DNA from: Mycobacterium noviomagense
GTDB lineage: Bacteria; Actinomycetota; Actinomycetes; Mycobacteriales; Mycobacteriaceae
DNA: 64,000 nucleotides
Assembly: GCF_010731635.1 (NCBI RefSeq)
Contig: NZ_AP022583.1
Location: 558,001 to 622,000, forward strand
Direction of reading: 5' to 3'
Shown: piece after piece, positions 10,584-21,598 of the stretch
How positions within the stretch are numbered: position 1 is the stretch's first letter
How the letters are laid out: each line of letters begins with the position of its first letter
Program-made: the position numbers and the translations under genes
Notes under the pieces: model-generated
Databases searched by the model: none
What the model saw: only the letters and a program-made list of their open reading frames with translations
What the model was told of the DNA's origin: nothing

Positions 10584-12182
10584 GTGCGCATAGGGGGACG
10601 TTCGGGTGCACGCCCGACCTTCATGGCCATGCGGCAACGAGTAGTGCGTCTGGCGCGCACACCAGCTTTTGGCAGAGCCCCCATTGCTTCCCTGCGTGAC
10701 CGGCTGTCGCGGACACCGGCGGCGGGCGCAGCGGCCGTCACCTTCCTGCGCGAGCATCTCGCGGATACACCGGCGATCACGGCCAGTGCTGTGACGTCGC
10801 TGCCGGAGCAACTCGCCCGGATAACGCGGACGCCGGCGTTCGGCGTGGCGATGATCGCCCCGCTGATGTTCGCCGGAGCAGTCGGCGCCGCGGCCCCCCG
10901 TTTCCCGGGGCCAGCACCTGCGGTGCGGGGCGCCGCCATCACCCCCGTGGCGGCAGTCGCCCCCGCGCCGGGCGATCTATCCCGCCCGACCGTCATCGCC
11001 GTCGCGCATCCCCCCAGCAGATTCCACATCGCCGCGGCCACCCTCTCGGCTCCGCCGCCGGCGTTCGTGGTGAATACGCCTGGCGTGCTGGGTATTCCGA
11101 AGATCGCGCTGTCGGCCTACCGCAACGCCGAACAGATCATGGCCGCCTCGGATCCCGGCTGCGGTGTCAGCTGGAACCTGTTGGCCGGCATCGGACGCAT
11201 CGAGTCCATGCATGCCGGTGGGGGCGCCACCGACGCCCACGGGACGGCGGTTCGGCCCATCTACGGCCCGTCGCTCGACGGCACCCTGCCGGGCAACGCG
11301 GTCATCGTCCAGAGCAGCGTCGCGGGCCGGGTGACCTACGCCCGTGCGATGGGGCCGATGCAGTTCCTGCCCGGGACTTGGGCCCACTACGCCTCCGACG
11401 GCGACGGCGACGGCGTGGCCGACCCGCAGAACCTGTACGACTCCACGCTGGCGGCCGCCCGATACCTGTGCAGCGGTGGGCTCAACTTGCGGGATCCGTC
11501 GCAGGTGATGAGCGCGATCCTGCGCTACAACAACTCGATGCCGTACGCCCAGAACGTGCTGGGTTGGGCAGCGGCGTACGCCACCGGCGTGGTGCCGGTT
11601 GACCTGCCGCCGCTTGTCGGCGCTCCGCCGCCGATCGCCGACATCCATCTGGAGAACAACCCGGAAGGGCTCGGTCCCGGCTTGCCGGTCAACATCCACG
11701 GCCTGCCGTCGATGGACCCGCTGGCTCAGATGCCGTTGATCGACCTGAGCGGCCAGCCCACGATGTCCGGGCAGCAACCGATGTGGCCGTGGCAGTCGCC
11801 GACAACCCGAGCGCCGTCCTGCACCGTCATCTGCATCGGCCAAGACACCGCTCCGCAGCAGGCGGCGGGCATACCGCCGTGGATGGCTCCGCCGCCGGCT
11901 GACGCGATGTCGCCCGGGACGCCAGCAGCGCCGCCGGCCGCTCCAGCGGCTGGCCCCCAACCCGGTCCGGCCGTGGCTCCGGCTGCCGGTCCGCAACCCA
12001 CTAGACCGGGCCCCGGGCCGCAGCAGCCAGGCCCGGCGCCAGCAGGACCACCCGCCGCCGTCCAGCACCAGGGCACAGCGTCGTCGACGGCGTCCGCGTC
12101 CCAGGCCCAGCCCGGCCCGGCGCCGGCAGGACCGCCACCGAGCGCGCCCAGCCCTCCGCCGGGACCCGCTCCGGCCAACTGA
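10584..12182 (+). CDS. lytic murein transglycosylase with Pro-rich C-terminal tail
   Basis: This 532-residue exported or membrane-anchored protein corresponds to M. tuberculosis Rv1230c (about 411 residues). After an Arg-rich cytoplasmic leader a transmembrane segment lies near 85-104. An MltB/SLT-like domain spans about 165-325, with the catalytic glutamate in GIGRIES (Glu207), the AMGPMQFLPGTW motif and a Ca-loop-like DGDGDGVADPQN stretch. Such enzymes cleave peptidoglycan glycan strands to form 1,6-anhydro-muramyl ends. The last 130 residues are Pro/Ala/Gly low complexity, which explains the extra length. The GTG start gives a long leader; ATGs at residues 14 and 16 are alternatives. It has its own promoter region with a palindrome. 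Confidence 0.85.
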   Translation: MRIGGRSGARPTFMAMRQRVVRLARTPAFGRAPIASLRDRLSRTPAAGAAAVTFLREHLADTPAITASAVTSLPEQLARITRTPAFGVAMIAPLMFAGAVGAAAPRFPGPAPAVRGAAITPVAAVAPAPGDLSRPTVIAVAHPPSRFHIAAATLSAPPPAFVVNTPGVLGIPKIALSAYRNAEQIMAASDPGCGVSWNLLAGIGRIESMHAGGGATDAHGTAVRPIYGPSLDGTLPGNAVIVQSSVAGRVTYARAMGPMQFLPGTWAHYASDGDGDGVADPQNLYDSTLAAARYLCSGGLNLRDPSQVMSAILRYNNSMPYAQNVLGWAAAYATGVVPVDLPPLVGAPPPIADIHLENNPEGLGPGLPVNIHGLPSMDPLAQMPLIDLSGQPTMSGQQPMWPWQSPTTRAPSCTVICIGQDTAPQQAAGIPPWMAPPPADAMSPGTPAAPPAAPAAGPQPGPAVAPAAGPQPTRPGPGPQQPGPAPAGPPAAVQHQGTASSTASASQAQPGPAPAGPPPSAPSPPPGPAPAN

Positions 12183-12211
12183 CCAGCCGACATCGCGAGC
12201 CGCCTGCGCCG

Positions 12212-12255
12212 ATGGTTCGGCTCCTCCTCGGGCCGCATCGGCCCGCATCGTCGCC
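12212..12255. repeat. dispersed intergenic repeat, copy upstream of mrp
   Basis: The segment reads ATGG, three variable bases, GGCTCCTCCTCGGGCCGC, then ATCGGCCCGCATCGTCGCC. A closely similar block (ATGG, three variable bases, GGCTTCTCCTCGGGCCGC, TGGCGGCCCTCGTCGTCACC) lies upstream of glgA at 23007-23052. Both end just before the start of a plus-strand gene. It looks like a small mobile or recombining intergenic repeat. Confidence 0.55.
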
Positions 12256-12270
12256 GAACTACACTCGGCG

Positions 12271-13425
12271 GTGATGTCCCCAACCCACGACGACACCGCC
12301 GACCTGACCGCCGCTATCCGTGCGGCGCTGGCCAACGTAATCGACCCCGAATTGCGGCGCCCCATCACCGAACTCGGGATGGTCAAAAGCGTCGAGGTCC
12401 AACCGGATCGTTCGGTGCACGTCGAGATCTACCTGACGACGGCGGCCTGCCCGAAGAAGACCGAAATCAGCGAGCGCGTCGCCCACGCCGTCGCCGATGT
12501 TCCCGGCACCGGCGCGGTGAAGGTCAGCCTCGATGTGATGAGTGACGAGCAACGCACCGAGCTGCGCAAGCAACTGCGCGGCGACGCCCGAGAACCGGTG
12601 ATCCCCTTCGCCCAGCCCGGCTCACTGACCAGGGTGTACGCCGTCGCGTCCGGAAAGGGCGGGGTGGGCAAATCCACCGTGACGGTCAACTTGGCCGCCG
12701 CGATGGCTGCACGCGGGTTGTCAGTCGGGGTGCTCGACGCCGATATCCACGGCCACTCGATTCCGCGGATGATGGGCACCACCGACCGGCCCACTCAGGT
12801 CGAGTCGATGATTCTGCCGCCCATCGCCCACGACGTCAGGGTGATCTCCATCGCGATGTTCACCCAGGGCAACGCCCCGGTGGCGTGGCGCGGCCCGATG
12901 CTGCACCGAGCGTTGCAGCAGTTCCTGGCCGACGTGTACTGGGGCGACCTGGACGTGCTGCTGCTCGACCTGCCACCAGGCACCGGCGACGTCGCCATCT
13001 CGGTCGCGCAGTTGATTCCCAACGCCGAGATTCTGGTCGTCACCACGCCGCAGCTGGCCGCCGCCGAAGTGGCCGAGCGGGCCGGCAGCATTGCGTTGCA
13101 GACCCGCCAGCGCGTCGTCGGTGTGGTGGAGAACATGTCATGGCTGGTGTTGCCCGACGGCTCCAAACTGCAGGTGTTCGGCGAGGGCGGCGGCCCGCAG
13201 GTCGCCGAGCGACTCTCCCGCGCGGTCGGCGCCGACGTGCCGCTGTTAGGACAGGTTCCGCTCGATCCTGCGCTGGTCGCCGCCGGCGATTCGGGCGTGC
13301 CGATCGTGCTCAGCTCGCCTGACTCAGCGGTGGGCAAAGAGCTGCGCAGCGTCGCCGACGCTTTGTCGAGCCGACGCCGCGGCCTGGCCGGTATGTCACT
13401 GGGACTGGACCCGACTCGGCACTAG
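12271..13425 (+). CDS. mrp: Mrp/ApbC Fe-S cluster carrier ATPase
   Basis: This 384-residue P-loop ATPase is a putative Fe-S cluster carrier. An N-terminal DUF59/MIP18 domain (about 10-95) contains the LTTAACPKK segment. The deviant Walker A GKGGVGKST follows at about residues 129-137, then DADIHGHS and DLPPGTGD, all characteristic of Mrp/Nbp35 proteins. Unlike bacterial ApbC forms with CPXC near the C-terminus, I do not see a CXXC here; that is usual in mycobacterial Mrp. GTG at 12271 or ATG at 12274 can start it. TACACT at 12260-12265 may be a -10 giving a nearly leaderless message. In M. tuberculosis lpqX and three more genes separate mrp from tatB; here they are adjacent and convergent. 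Confidence 0.92.
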   Translation: MMSPTHDDTADLTAAIRAALANVIDPELRRPITELGMVKSVEVQPDRSVHVEIYLTTAACPKKTEISERVAHAVADVPGTGAVKVSLDVMSDEQRTELRKQLRGDAREPVIPFAQPGSLTRVYAVASGKGGVGKSTVTVNLAAAMAARGLSVGVLDADIHGHSIPRMMGTTDRPTQVESMILPPIAHDVRVISIAMFTQGNAPVAWRGPMLHRALQQFLADVYWGDLDVLLLDLPPGTGDVAISVAQLIPNAEILVVTTPQLAAAEVAERAGSIALQTRQRVVGVVENMSWLVLPDGSKLQVFGEGGGPQVAERLSRAVGADVPLLGQVPLDPALVAAGDSGVPIVLSSPDSAVGKELRSVADALSSRRRGLAGMSLGLDPTRH

Positions 13426-13431
13426 CAGGGA

Positions 13432-13854
13432 TCAGGTCGCGTCGCTGTCGAACGGGGTAGGCCGTCCGGCATCGGAATCCGATAGCCGGGGCGACGGCGC
13501 CGGGGTGGGCAGTGTCGGCTCCGACGGCACGCCGCCTTGACTGTCCCGATTAGTCAGCGGCCGATCGAACACACTGAGGAATGAGTCGTCGCCGTCGAGC
13601 AGATGTTTGGTCAACGCTGCGCGCGGCGTCATACCGCGAAGTTTCTGCAATTCGCTCAGCGGCTCGCGTAGATCGTCGAACTCCGGGCCAATGTCCTGGC
13701 GCAGCTGGTTGCTCATATCGGTGAGGTAGTCACGCGCCTGGCGCAGCGCGTTGGCCGTCCAGCGGATCGCACCCGGAAGCCGTTCGGGCCCAAGGATCAC
13801 CAGCCCGACCACCACCAGGACGAGCATTTCCCCCCAGCCGACGTTGGCGAACAC
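13432..13854 (-). CDS. tatB: Sec-independent translocase subunit TatB
   Basis: This 140-residue membrane protein has a single N-terminal helix (about 5-22) ending in [11 protein letters not shown], the conserved TatA/B hinge, followed by an amphipathic helix and a disordered acidic/Pro tail. It forms the Tat receptor with TatC to export folded proteins. The GTG start abuts the htrA stop codon with no gap, so the two are cotranscribed and probably translationally coupled. The arrangement sigE-rseA-htrA-tatB is conserved in mycobacteria. Confidence 0.95.
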   Translation of the reverse strand: MFANVGWGEMLVLVVVGLVILGPERLPGAIRWTANALRQARDYLTDMSNQLRQDIGPEFDDLREPLSELQKLRGMTPRAALTKHLLDGDDSFLSVFDRPLTNRDSQGGVPSEPTLPTPAPSPRLSDSDAGRPTPFDSDAT

Positions 13855-15851
<1,997 letters not shown>

Positions 15852-15957
15852 CACCGGCTCCTCTCGACGCTGCATTGACCTGCACGGCACTACTTTGAAT
15901 GTAGCGCGCGACCTTCTGCAGGACATCCGTGAACAGCCGATGAACCGCCGGTGCGCA

Positions 15958-16722
15958 CTACGCCGACTGTTGGGCGGTGTCCTGCCTTCCATGCTCCGGA
16001 TGGGCCGCGAGGTAATCACGCAGCGCCTGGCGACCCCGGTGGATGCGGCTACGCACGGTGCCGAGTTTGACGCCGAGAGTGGCGCCGATCTCCTCGTAGG
16101 ACAGACCTTCGATGTCACACAACACCACCGCGGCGCGAAACTCCGGCGGCAGCGAATCCAGCGCAGCCTGCAGGTCAGGCGCCAGCCGGGCGTCGTGGTA
16201 GACCTGCTCGGGGTTGGGTTCGTCGGCGGGCACCCGGTCGTAATCCTCAGGAAGAGCTTCCATCCGGATGCGGCCGCGGCGACGCACCATGTCCAAGAAC
16301 AGGTTCGTGGTGATGCGGTGCAGCCAGCCTTCGAACGTGCCGGGCTGATAGTTCTGCACCGAACGGAAGACGCGGATAAAGGTCTCCTGGGTGAGGTCTT
16401 CCGCATCGTGCTGGTTACCCGACAACCGGTAGGCCAGCCGGTACACCCGGTCGGCATGCTGGCGCACCAGCTCTTCCCACGACGGCATCGCCGACTTGTC
16501 CCCGGTCGCGTCGAAAACCGCGGTGCCGTAGGGCTCGTCGGACACTTCCACCCAGTCGGCGTCGCGATACCGCTCGGGATGCGACATGCTCGCCGGGCTG
16601 ATCAACGTGGTGATGATGAAATCCTCCGGATTGAGACTGCCACCAAGCGTCGGCAGTTCGTCATCGCCGCCAACGCTCGGGACCTCAGGCCTATTCCCCA
16701 ACCAGCGTTCCCGGCGTTCCAT
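15958..16722 (-). CDS. sigE: ECF RNA polymerase sigma factor SigE
   Basis: This 254-residue extracytoplasmic-function sigma factor directs the response to surface, heat and detergent stress. Region 2 spans about 84-150 ([20 protein letters not shown] then FEGWLHRI) and region 4 about 187-240 ([31 protein letters not shown]). Both are almost identical to the M. tuberculosis protein, while the first 75 residues vary. An internal start at Met46 (MSHPERYRD) also matches known shorter SigE forms made from internal promoters. A likely MprA box lies upstream. Confidence 0.96.
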   Translation of the reverse strand: MERRERWLGNRPEVPSVGGDDELPTLGGSLNPEDFIITTLISPASMSHPERYRDADWVEVSDEPYGTAVFDATGDKSAMPSWEELVRQHADRVYRLAYRLSGNQHDAEDLTQETFIRVFRSVQNYQPGTFEGWLHRITTNLFLDMVRRRGRIRMEALPEDYDRVPADEPNPEQVYHDARLAPDLQAALDSLPPEFRAAVVLCDIEGLSYEEIGATLGVKLGTVRSRIHRGRQALRDYLAAHPEHGRQDTAQQSA

Positions 16723-16764
16723 GCAGATACCGTCGCCTATGGGGGTGTGGCAGGTATATGAGCA

Positions 16765-16783
16765 AACTGAGCTTTCACTGAGA
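16765..16783 (-). promoter_or_regulatory. probable MprA box upstream of sigE
   Basis: On the minus strand the 19 bases read TCTCAGTG, AAA, GCTCAGTT: two 8-base direct repeats sharing CTCAGT and separated by three bases. This matches the layout described for MprA-binding sites in M. tuberculosis, where MprAB activates sigE. A TATACC -10-like element lies about 17 bases downstream on the same strand, which would place the box over the -35 region. Confidence 0.6.
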
Positions 16784-16921
16784 AACGGCGCCGCTCACCT
16801 GCCGTGCTGCGGTTATTCGCGGCCGTGTGACGTTGACCACTCGCCGCCCCCGGGCGTGTCGCTGCGCGGGCGCTGGGCGCGCCTGCCCCAGAGCGGCCGC
16901 GATTGCATTTACGCTGCGGGC

Positions 16922-17590
16922 ATGGCCAGCATCAACTACACCTCCGGCCAGGCCGTCGCGACAAGCCGGGCCGAATCGCTCCTGGCGCACGCCGAGGGAT
17001 CGATCTCCGAGGATGCGATCCTGGCGGCGGCCCGAGACCGTGCGACGGAAATCGGGGCCGGCGCCGTGACACCGGCGGTCGGTGCACTGCTGAGCCTGCT
17101 GGCGAAGCTCAGCGGCGGGAAGTCCGTCGTGGAAGTGGGAACCGGTGCCGGGGTCAGCGGGCTTTGGCTGCTCTCGGGGATGCGCGACGACGGCGTCCTG
17201 ACCACGATCGACATCGAGCCGGAATATCAGCGGATCGCCAAACAAGCGTTCGCCGAGGCCGGCATCGCGCCGTCGCGCACACGGCTGATCAGCGGGCGGG
17301 CCCAAGAAGTACTCACCCGGCTTGCCGATGAGTCCTACGACCTGGTGTTCATCGACGCCGATCCCCTCGACCAGCCGGAGTACGTTGCCGAGGGCATGCG
17401 GCTGCTGCGCTCGGGCGGAGTTGTGGTGATGCATCGGGCGGCGCTGGGCGGGCGGGCAAACGACCCTGCAGCACACGACGTTGAGGTGGCAGCCGTGCGT
17501 GAGGCGGCGCGACTGATCGCCGAAAACGAACGCCTTACTCCCGCATTGATACCGCTCGGCGATGGACTGCTGGCCGCTGTCCGCGACTGA
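16922..17590 (+). CDS. SAM-dependent O-methyltransferase
   Basis: This 222-residue class-I methyltransferase of the catechol/caffeoyl-CoA O-methyltransferase type is orthologous to M. tuberculosis Rv1220c. Motif I ([12 protein letters not shown], 69-80) binds SAM, an acidic strand-2 residue lies in TIDIEPE (96-101), and FIDADP (143-148) supplies metal-binding aspartates. It is divergent from sigE, sharing a 199-base control region. TACGCT (16910-16915) lies six bases before the ATG, suggesting a leaderless message. The acceptor substrate is unknown. Confidence 0.9.
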   Translation: MASINYTSGQAVATSRAESLLAHAEGSISEDAILAAARDRATEIGAGAVTPAVGALLSLLAKLSGGKSVVEVGTGAGVSGLWLLSGMRDDGVLTTIDIEPEYQRIAKQAFAEAGIAPSRTRLISGRAQEVLTRLADESYDLVFIDADPLDQPEYVAEGMRLLRSGGVVVMHRAALGGRANDPAAHDVEVAAVREAARLIAENERLTPALIPLGDGLLAAVRD

Positions 17591-17620
17591 GTTTTTACGA
17601 ATTCCTGACGCAGGCGACCC

Positions 17621-17666
17621 TTGACCGCGGGTTGAACGTGCGTTTAGCGTACTGAACATGCGTTCA
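17621..17666 (+). promoter_or_regulatory. promoter with two overlapping TetR operators (leaderless start)
   Basis: TTGACC (17621-17626), an 18-base spacer and TAGCGT (17645-17650) form a promoter whose start site would fall at or next to the ATG at 17658. Two similar inverted repeats overlie it: TGAAC-GTGC-GTTTA (17633-17646) and TGAAC-ATGC-GTTCA (17653-17666). They are 20 bases apart, about two helical turns. The second includes the start codon itself. The layout fits autorepression by the TetR protein encoded immediately downstream. Confidence 0.65.
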
Positions 17667-18320
17667 GCCGATCTGACTGCCGCCGCTCGGATTCGCGATG
17701 CGGCCATCGAGCAGTTCGGCGAGCACGGGTTTGACGTCGGAGTGCGCAGGATCGCCGAAGCGGCGGGGGTCAGCGCCGCGCTGGTGATTCACCACTTCGG
17801 CTCCAAGGAAGGCTTGCGCAAAGCGTGCGACGACTACGTCGCCGAGGAGATCCGCAGCGAGAAGTCCGAGGCGATGCGGTCCAACGACCCCGCCACCTGG
17901 TTTGCCCAGATGGCCGAGATCGAGTCCTACGCGCCGCTGATGGCCTACCTCGTGCGCAGCATGCAGTCCGGCGGAGAGCTGGCAAAAATATTGTGGCGCA
18001 GGATGATTGACAACACCGAGCAGTATCTGGAGGAGGGTGTGCGCTCCGGCGCGCTCAAGCCCAGCCGTGACCCCAAGGCCAGAGCCAAGTATCTGGCGAT
18101 CACCGGCGGTGGCGGCTTTTTGTTGTATCTGCAGATGCACGAAACCCCGACGGATCTGCGGGCAGTGCTGCGCGACTACGCGCGAGACATGGTGCTGCCG
18201 GCCCTCGAGGTCTCTACCGAAGGCCTGATGGCCGACCGGGCCATGTATGACGCGTTCCTCGCCCAAGCCGAAGCACAAGCCGAAGCGCAAGCCGACCAAG
18301 GAGAAGCCAATGCCGAATGA
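17658..18320 (+). CDS. TetR family repressor of the adjacent ABC exporter
   Basis: This 220-residue regulator is orthologous to M. tuberculosis Rv1219c. The N-terminal helix-turn-helix (about 10-55, with [25 protein letters not shown]) is followed by an all-helical ligand pocket. The C-terminus holds an [12 protein letters not shown] repeat. No Shine-Dalgarno precedes the ATG; with a promoter ending at the start codon, a leaderless mRNA is likely. It overlaps the ABC ATPase gene by 11 bases, so repressor and exporter form one operon. The expected role is repression relieved by a toxic or lipophilic ligand. Confidence 0.9.
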   Translation: MRSADLTAAARIRDAAIEQFGEHGFDVGVRRIAEAAGVSAALVIHHFGSKEGLRKACDDYVAEEIRSEKSEAMRSNDPATWFAQMAEIESYAPLMAYLVRSMQSGGELAKILWRRMIDNTEQYLEEGVRSGALKPSRDPKARAKYLAITGGGGFLLYLQMHETPTDLRAVLRDYARDMVLPALEVSTEGLMADRAMYDAFLAQAEAQAEAQADQGEANAE

Positions 18321-19245
18321 CAACTACCAGTCTGCAATCGAGATTCGTGGACTGACAAAGAATTTCGGTGCAGTCCGGGCACTGGGCGGGTTAGACCTCA
18401 CAGTCCGCGAAGGCGAGGTGCACGGCTTCCTCGGCCCCAACGGGGCCGGCAAGTCGACGACCATCCGCATCCTGCTCGGCGTCGTGAAAGCCGACGCAGG
18501 CACAGCTTGCCTGCTGGGCGGCGACCCGTGGTCCGACGCTGTGGAGCTACATCGCCAGATCGCCTATGTGCCAGGCGATGTGACCCTGTGGCCGAACCTC
18601 ACCGGCGGCGAGACCATCGACTTGCTGGCCCGCATGCGCGGCGACATCGACGAGAAGCGGCGTGCGGAGTTGATCGAACGCTTCGACCTCGACCCACGCA
18701 AGAAGGCCCGGACGTATTCGAAGGGCAATCGGCAGAAGGTCTCGCTGATATCGGCGTTTTCCTCGCGGGCACGACTGCTGCTGCTGGATGAGCCCAGCAG
18801 TGGCCTAGACCCGTTGATGGAGCATGTCTTTCAACAGTGCGTCCGCGAGGCGCGCGACCGGGGCGTGACGATACTGCTGTCAAGCCACATCCTGGCCGAA
18901 ACCGAGGCGGTCTGCGATCGGGTGACCATCATCCGGGCCGGCAAGACCGTCGAGAGTGGCTCCCTGGACGACATGCGTCATCTCAGCCGCACCTCAATCA
19001 AAGCCGAAATGATCGGCGACCCAGGCGATCTCACCCGAATCAAGGGTGTCGAGAACGTCAGCGTCGAGGGCAAAACTGTGCGTGCCCACGTCGACAGCGA
19101 AAGCCTCGCCGAGCTGATCCGGGTTCTCGGCGACGCCGGTGTGCGCAGCCTGGTCAGCCAGCCACCGACGCTGGAAGAACTCTTCCTGCGCCACTACGGC
19201 GTCGACGGCCAACGCGACCAGAGCAGGCAGGAGGTATCGGCATGA
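18310..19245 (+). CDS. ABC exporter ATP-binding protein
   Basis: This 311-residue ATPase is the orthologue of M. tuberculosis Rv1218c, reported there as part of a multidrug efflux system. Walker A is GPNGAGKST (42-50) and Walker B is LLLLDEP. The signature region is degenerate (YSKGNRQKV instead of LSGGQ), as in the DrrA/CcmA group. The C-terminal 90 residues form the DrrA-like extension. The ATG at 18310 has AAGGAGAA upstream and overlaps the repressor's end. The permease start overlaps its stop by four bases. Confidence 0.92.
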   Translation: MPNDNYQSAIEIRGLTKNFGAVRALGGLDLTVREGEVHGFLGPNGAGKSTTIRILLGVVKADAGTACLLGGDPWSDAVELHRQIAYVPGDVTLWPNLTGGETIDLLARMRGDIDEKRRAELIERFDLDPRKKARTYSKGNRQKVSLISAFSSRARLLLLDEPSSGLDPLMEHVFQQCVREARDRGVTILLSSHILAETEAVCDRVTIIRAGKTVESGSLDDMRHLSRTSIKAEMIGDPGDLTRIKGVENVSVEGKTVRAHVDSESLAELIRVLGDAGVRSLVSQPPTLEELFLRHYGVDGQRDQSRQEVSA

Positions 19246-20888
19246 GCACCACAACGCTGGACCGGCCGTCCCGGCCCGCCCACCACGCGCCGCCGACGCG
19301 AACGTCGAACTTCTCCGGAACCCTTGGGCTGCTGCGTTTGTACCTGCGCCGCGACCGCATCGTGCTGCCGCTGTGGGTGCTGCTGCTGTCGGTGCCGTTG
19401 GCGACCGTCTACGTCGGCGGCATCGAGAAGGTGTATCCGGATCAGGCCGCCCGGGCTGCGTTTGCGGCGTCGATCATGGCCAGCCCGGCCCAGCGAGCAC
19501 TCTACGGGCAGATCTATGCGGACAACCTCGGCGCCGTCGGGATCTGGAAAGCCGGGATGTTCCACATGCTCATCGCTGTCGCGGTGATTCTCACGGTGAT
19601 TCGCCATACCCGCGCCGACGAGGAGACTGGCCGTGCCGAGTTGCTCGACTCGACGTCGGTCGGCCGATACGCCAGCTTGACGGCTGCCGTGCTGTTGTCG
19701 TCCGGGGCGTCGGTTGCCACCGGTGCGATCGGTGCCGCCGGCCTGCTGAGCACCGACGTTCCCTCCGGCGGATCGCTTGCGTTCGGTGCGGCGCTGGCGG
19801 CATCCGGTTTGGTGTTCACCGCGGTGGCCGCCTTGGCGGCGCAACTGTCGCCCAGCGCCCGGTTCACCCGCAGCGCGGCCTTCGCAGTGCTGGCGGTCGC
19901 GTTTTCGCTGCGCGCCGTCGGTGACGCCGGCTCGGGTACCTTGTCGTGGCTGTCACCGCTGGGGTGGTCGTTGCAAGTTCGCCCATATGCCGGGGACCGC
20001 TGGTGGGTGCTGTCTTTGCATGCGCTGACGGTCCTGGCGCTGACCGTCGTGGCCTACCTGTTGTTGGCGCGACGCGACGTCGGAGCCGGATTGATCGCCG
20101 AACGCCCCGGGCCGGGAAAGGCGGGCTGGTCGCTGCGCGGGGTGGCTGGCCTCGCATGGCGGCTGGATCGCGGTGCGGTGGTGATCTGGACCGTCGGGCT
20201 GTGTCTGTACGGCGTGCTGATCGGCAGCATCGTGCACGGCATCGGCGAGGAGATCGGCAATTCGGCTGCCCGTGACATCGTCGTGCGGATGGGCGGCACC
20301 GGCGCCGTTGAGCAGGCTTTCCTCGCGGTGGCGTTCAGCATGCTGGGGATGGCGGCGGCCGCGTTTGCGGTCTCGCTGAGCCTGCGCCTACACCAAGAGG
20401 AGACCGCCGCACGTGCCGAGACGATACTGGCTGGCGCTGTCGGTCGGATCCGTTGGGCAGCAACTCATTTGACGATAGCCATCGGCGGTCCGGCGGCTGC
20501 CATGCTGCTTGCCGGGGTGACGGCCGGCCTCAGCTACGGCGTCGCGGCCGGTGACGTGGCCGGCAAACTGGCCACGGTCGTCGGCACTGCGGCGGTACAG
20601 CTGCCTGCCGTGTGCCTGCTCGCGGCCGTTACGGCCGCGTTGTTCGGTCTTGTGCCCCGGTTCACTCCGGTGGTCTGGGGGGTGCTGGTCGGGTTCGTCG
20701 CGGTGTATCTGATCGGTTCATTGTCGGGTGCCCCCCAGTGGGTGCTGGACTTCGAACCGTTCGCGCACATCCCGCGGGTGGGCGGCGGTGACTTCAGCGC
20801 CGTTCCGCTGTTATGGCTGTCGGCGCTCGGGACGGCGCTGATCGTGGTGGGAGTTGCGGCTTTCCGGCGACGAGATCTGCGCTCGTAG
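19242..20888 (+). CDS. ABC exporter permease
   Basis: This 548-residue polytopic protein, about twelve hydrophobic segments in two homologous halves, matches M. tuberculosis Rv1217c in length and sequence. It supplies the transmembrane pore for the ATPase encoded just upstream (ATGA overlap). The TetR-ATPase-permease set forms a self-contained exporter operon, with a downstream methyltransferase 18 bases on probably read through. The substrate cannot be inferred; the orthologous system is linked to efflux of hydrophobic drugs. Confidence 0.9.
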   Translation: MSTTTLDRPSRPAHHAPPTRTSNFSGTLGLLRLYLRRDRIVLPLWVLLLSVPLATVYVGGIEKVYPDQAARAAFAASIMASPAQRALYGQIYADNLGAVGIWKAGMFHMLIAVAVILTVIRHTRADEETGRAELLDSTSVGRYASLTAAVLLSSGASVATGAIGAAGLLSTDVPSGGSLAFGAALAASGLVFTAVAALAAQLSPSARFTRSAAFAVLAVAFSLRAVGDAGSGTLSWLSPLGWSLQVRPYAGDRWWVLSLHALTVLALTVVAYLLLARRDVGAGLIAERPGPGKAGWSLRGVAGLAWRLDRGAVVIWTVGLCLYGVLIGSIVHGIGEEIGNSAARDIVVRMGGTGAVEQAFLAVAFSMLGMAAAAFAVSLSLRLHQEETAARAETILAGAVGRIRWAATHLTIAIGGPAAAMLLAGVTAGLSYGVAAGDVAGKLATVVGTAAVQLPAVCLLAAVTAALFGLVPRFTPVVWGVLVGFVAVYLIGSLSGAPQWVLDFEPFAHIPRVGGGDFSAVPLLWLSALGTALIVVGVAAFRRRDLRS

Positions 20889-20906
20889 GATCCAGCGGGA
20901 GGAACC

Positions 20907-21581
20907 GTGAAAACCGTTGCAAAATTAGTGGCATTCGCGGTAGTTGGGCTCCTCGTCCTGGGATTGCTGCTGTTTGTGCCGGCCGGAACGTTCGATTACT
21001 GGCAGGCATGGGTTTTCCTGGCCGTGTTTGTCCTCGCGACTTGGATGCCGAGCGTCCGCTTGTTAGGTACGAACCCCGCGGCACTGCGGCGACGGATGCG
21101 TGGAGGGCCGACGGCAGAGCCCCGACCGTTCCAGAAGGTCGTCATGGCATTCTCGTTATCGTCGCTGTTCGCCATGGTCGTGGTCAGCGTCCTCGACCAT
21201 CGTTGGGGCTGGTCGTCAGTACCGGCGGCAATCTCGATGGTCGGCGACATTCTGGTAGTGGTTGGGCTCGGTGTGGCGATGCTGGTCGTCTTTCAGAACA
21301 GCTATGCGGCCGCGACCGTGCGCGTCGAAGCCGACCAGAAACTGGTGTCGACTGGTCTTTACGGATTGGTGCGACACCCGATGTACACCGCGAACGTGAT
21401 CATGATGCTGGGCATTCCGCTCGCGCTCGGGTCCTATTGGGGACTGGTTTTCGTCGTGCCCGGTGTGGTTGTGCTGGCACTTCGTATCCGAGACGAAGAA
21501 CAACTGCTCACAAAAGAATTAGCCGGATACCGCGAATACACCCAGCAGGTGCAGTACCGGCTGGTGCCGTACGTGTGGTGA
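20907..21581 (+). CDS. isoprenylcysteine carboxyl methyltransferase-like membrane protein
   Basis: This 224-residue protein has about five transmembrane helices and a C-terminal ICMT/PEMT-type SAM-binding segment: GLYGLVRHPMYTANV (residues about 150-164) and RIRDEEQLLTKELAGYREYTQQVQYRL near the end. It corresponds to M. tuberculosis Rv1216c. It likely methylates a lipid or small lipophilic molecule at the membrane. The GTG start has GGGAGGA upstream and lies 18 bases from the exporter permease, so it may belong to the same transcript. It converges on glgC with a 17-base gap. Confidence 0.8.
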   Translation: MKTVAKLVAFAVVGLLVLGLLLFVPAGTFDYWQAWVFLAVFVLATWMPSVRLLGTNPAALRRRMRGGPTAEPRPFQKVVMAFSLSSLFAMVVVSVLDHRWGWSSVPAAISMVGDILVVVGLGVAMLVVFQNSYAAATVRVEADQKLVSTGLYGLVRHPMYTANVIMMLGIPLALGSYWGLVFVVPGVVVLALRIRDEEQLLTKELAGYREYTQQVQYRLVPYVW

Positions 21582-21598
21582 CGACGCCACCGCCGCCG

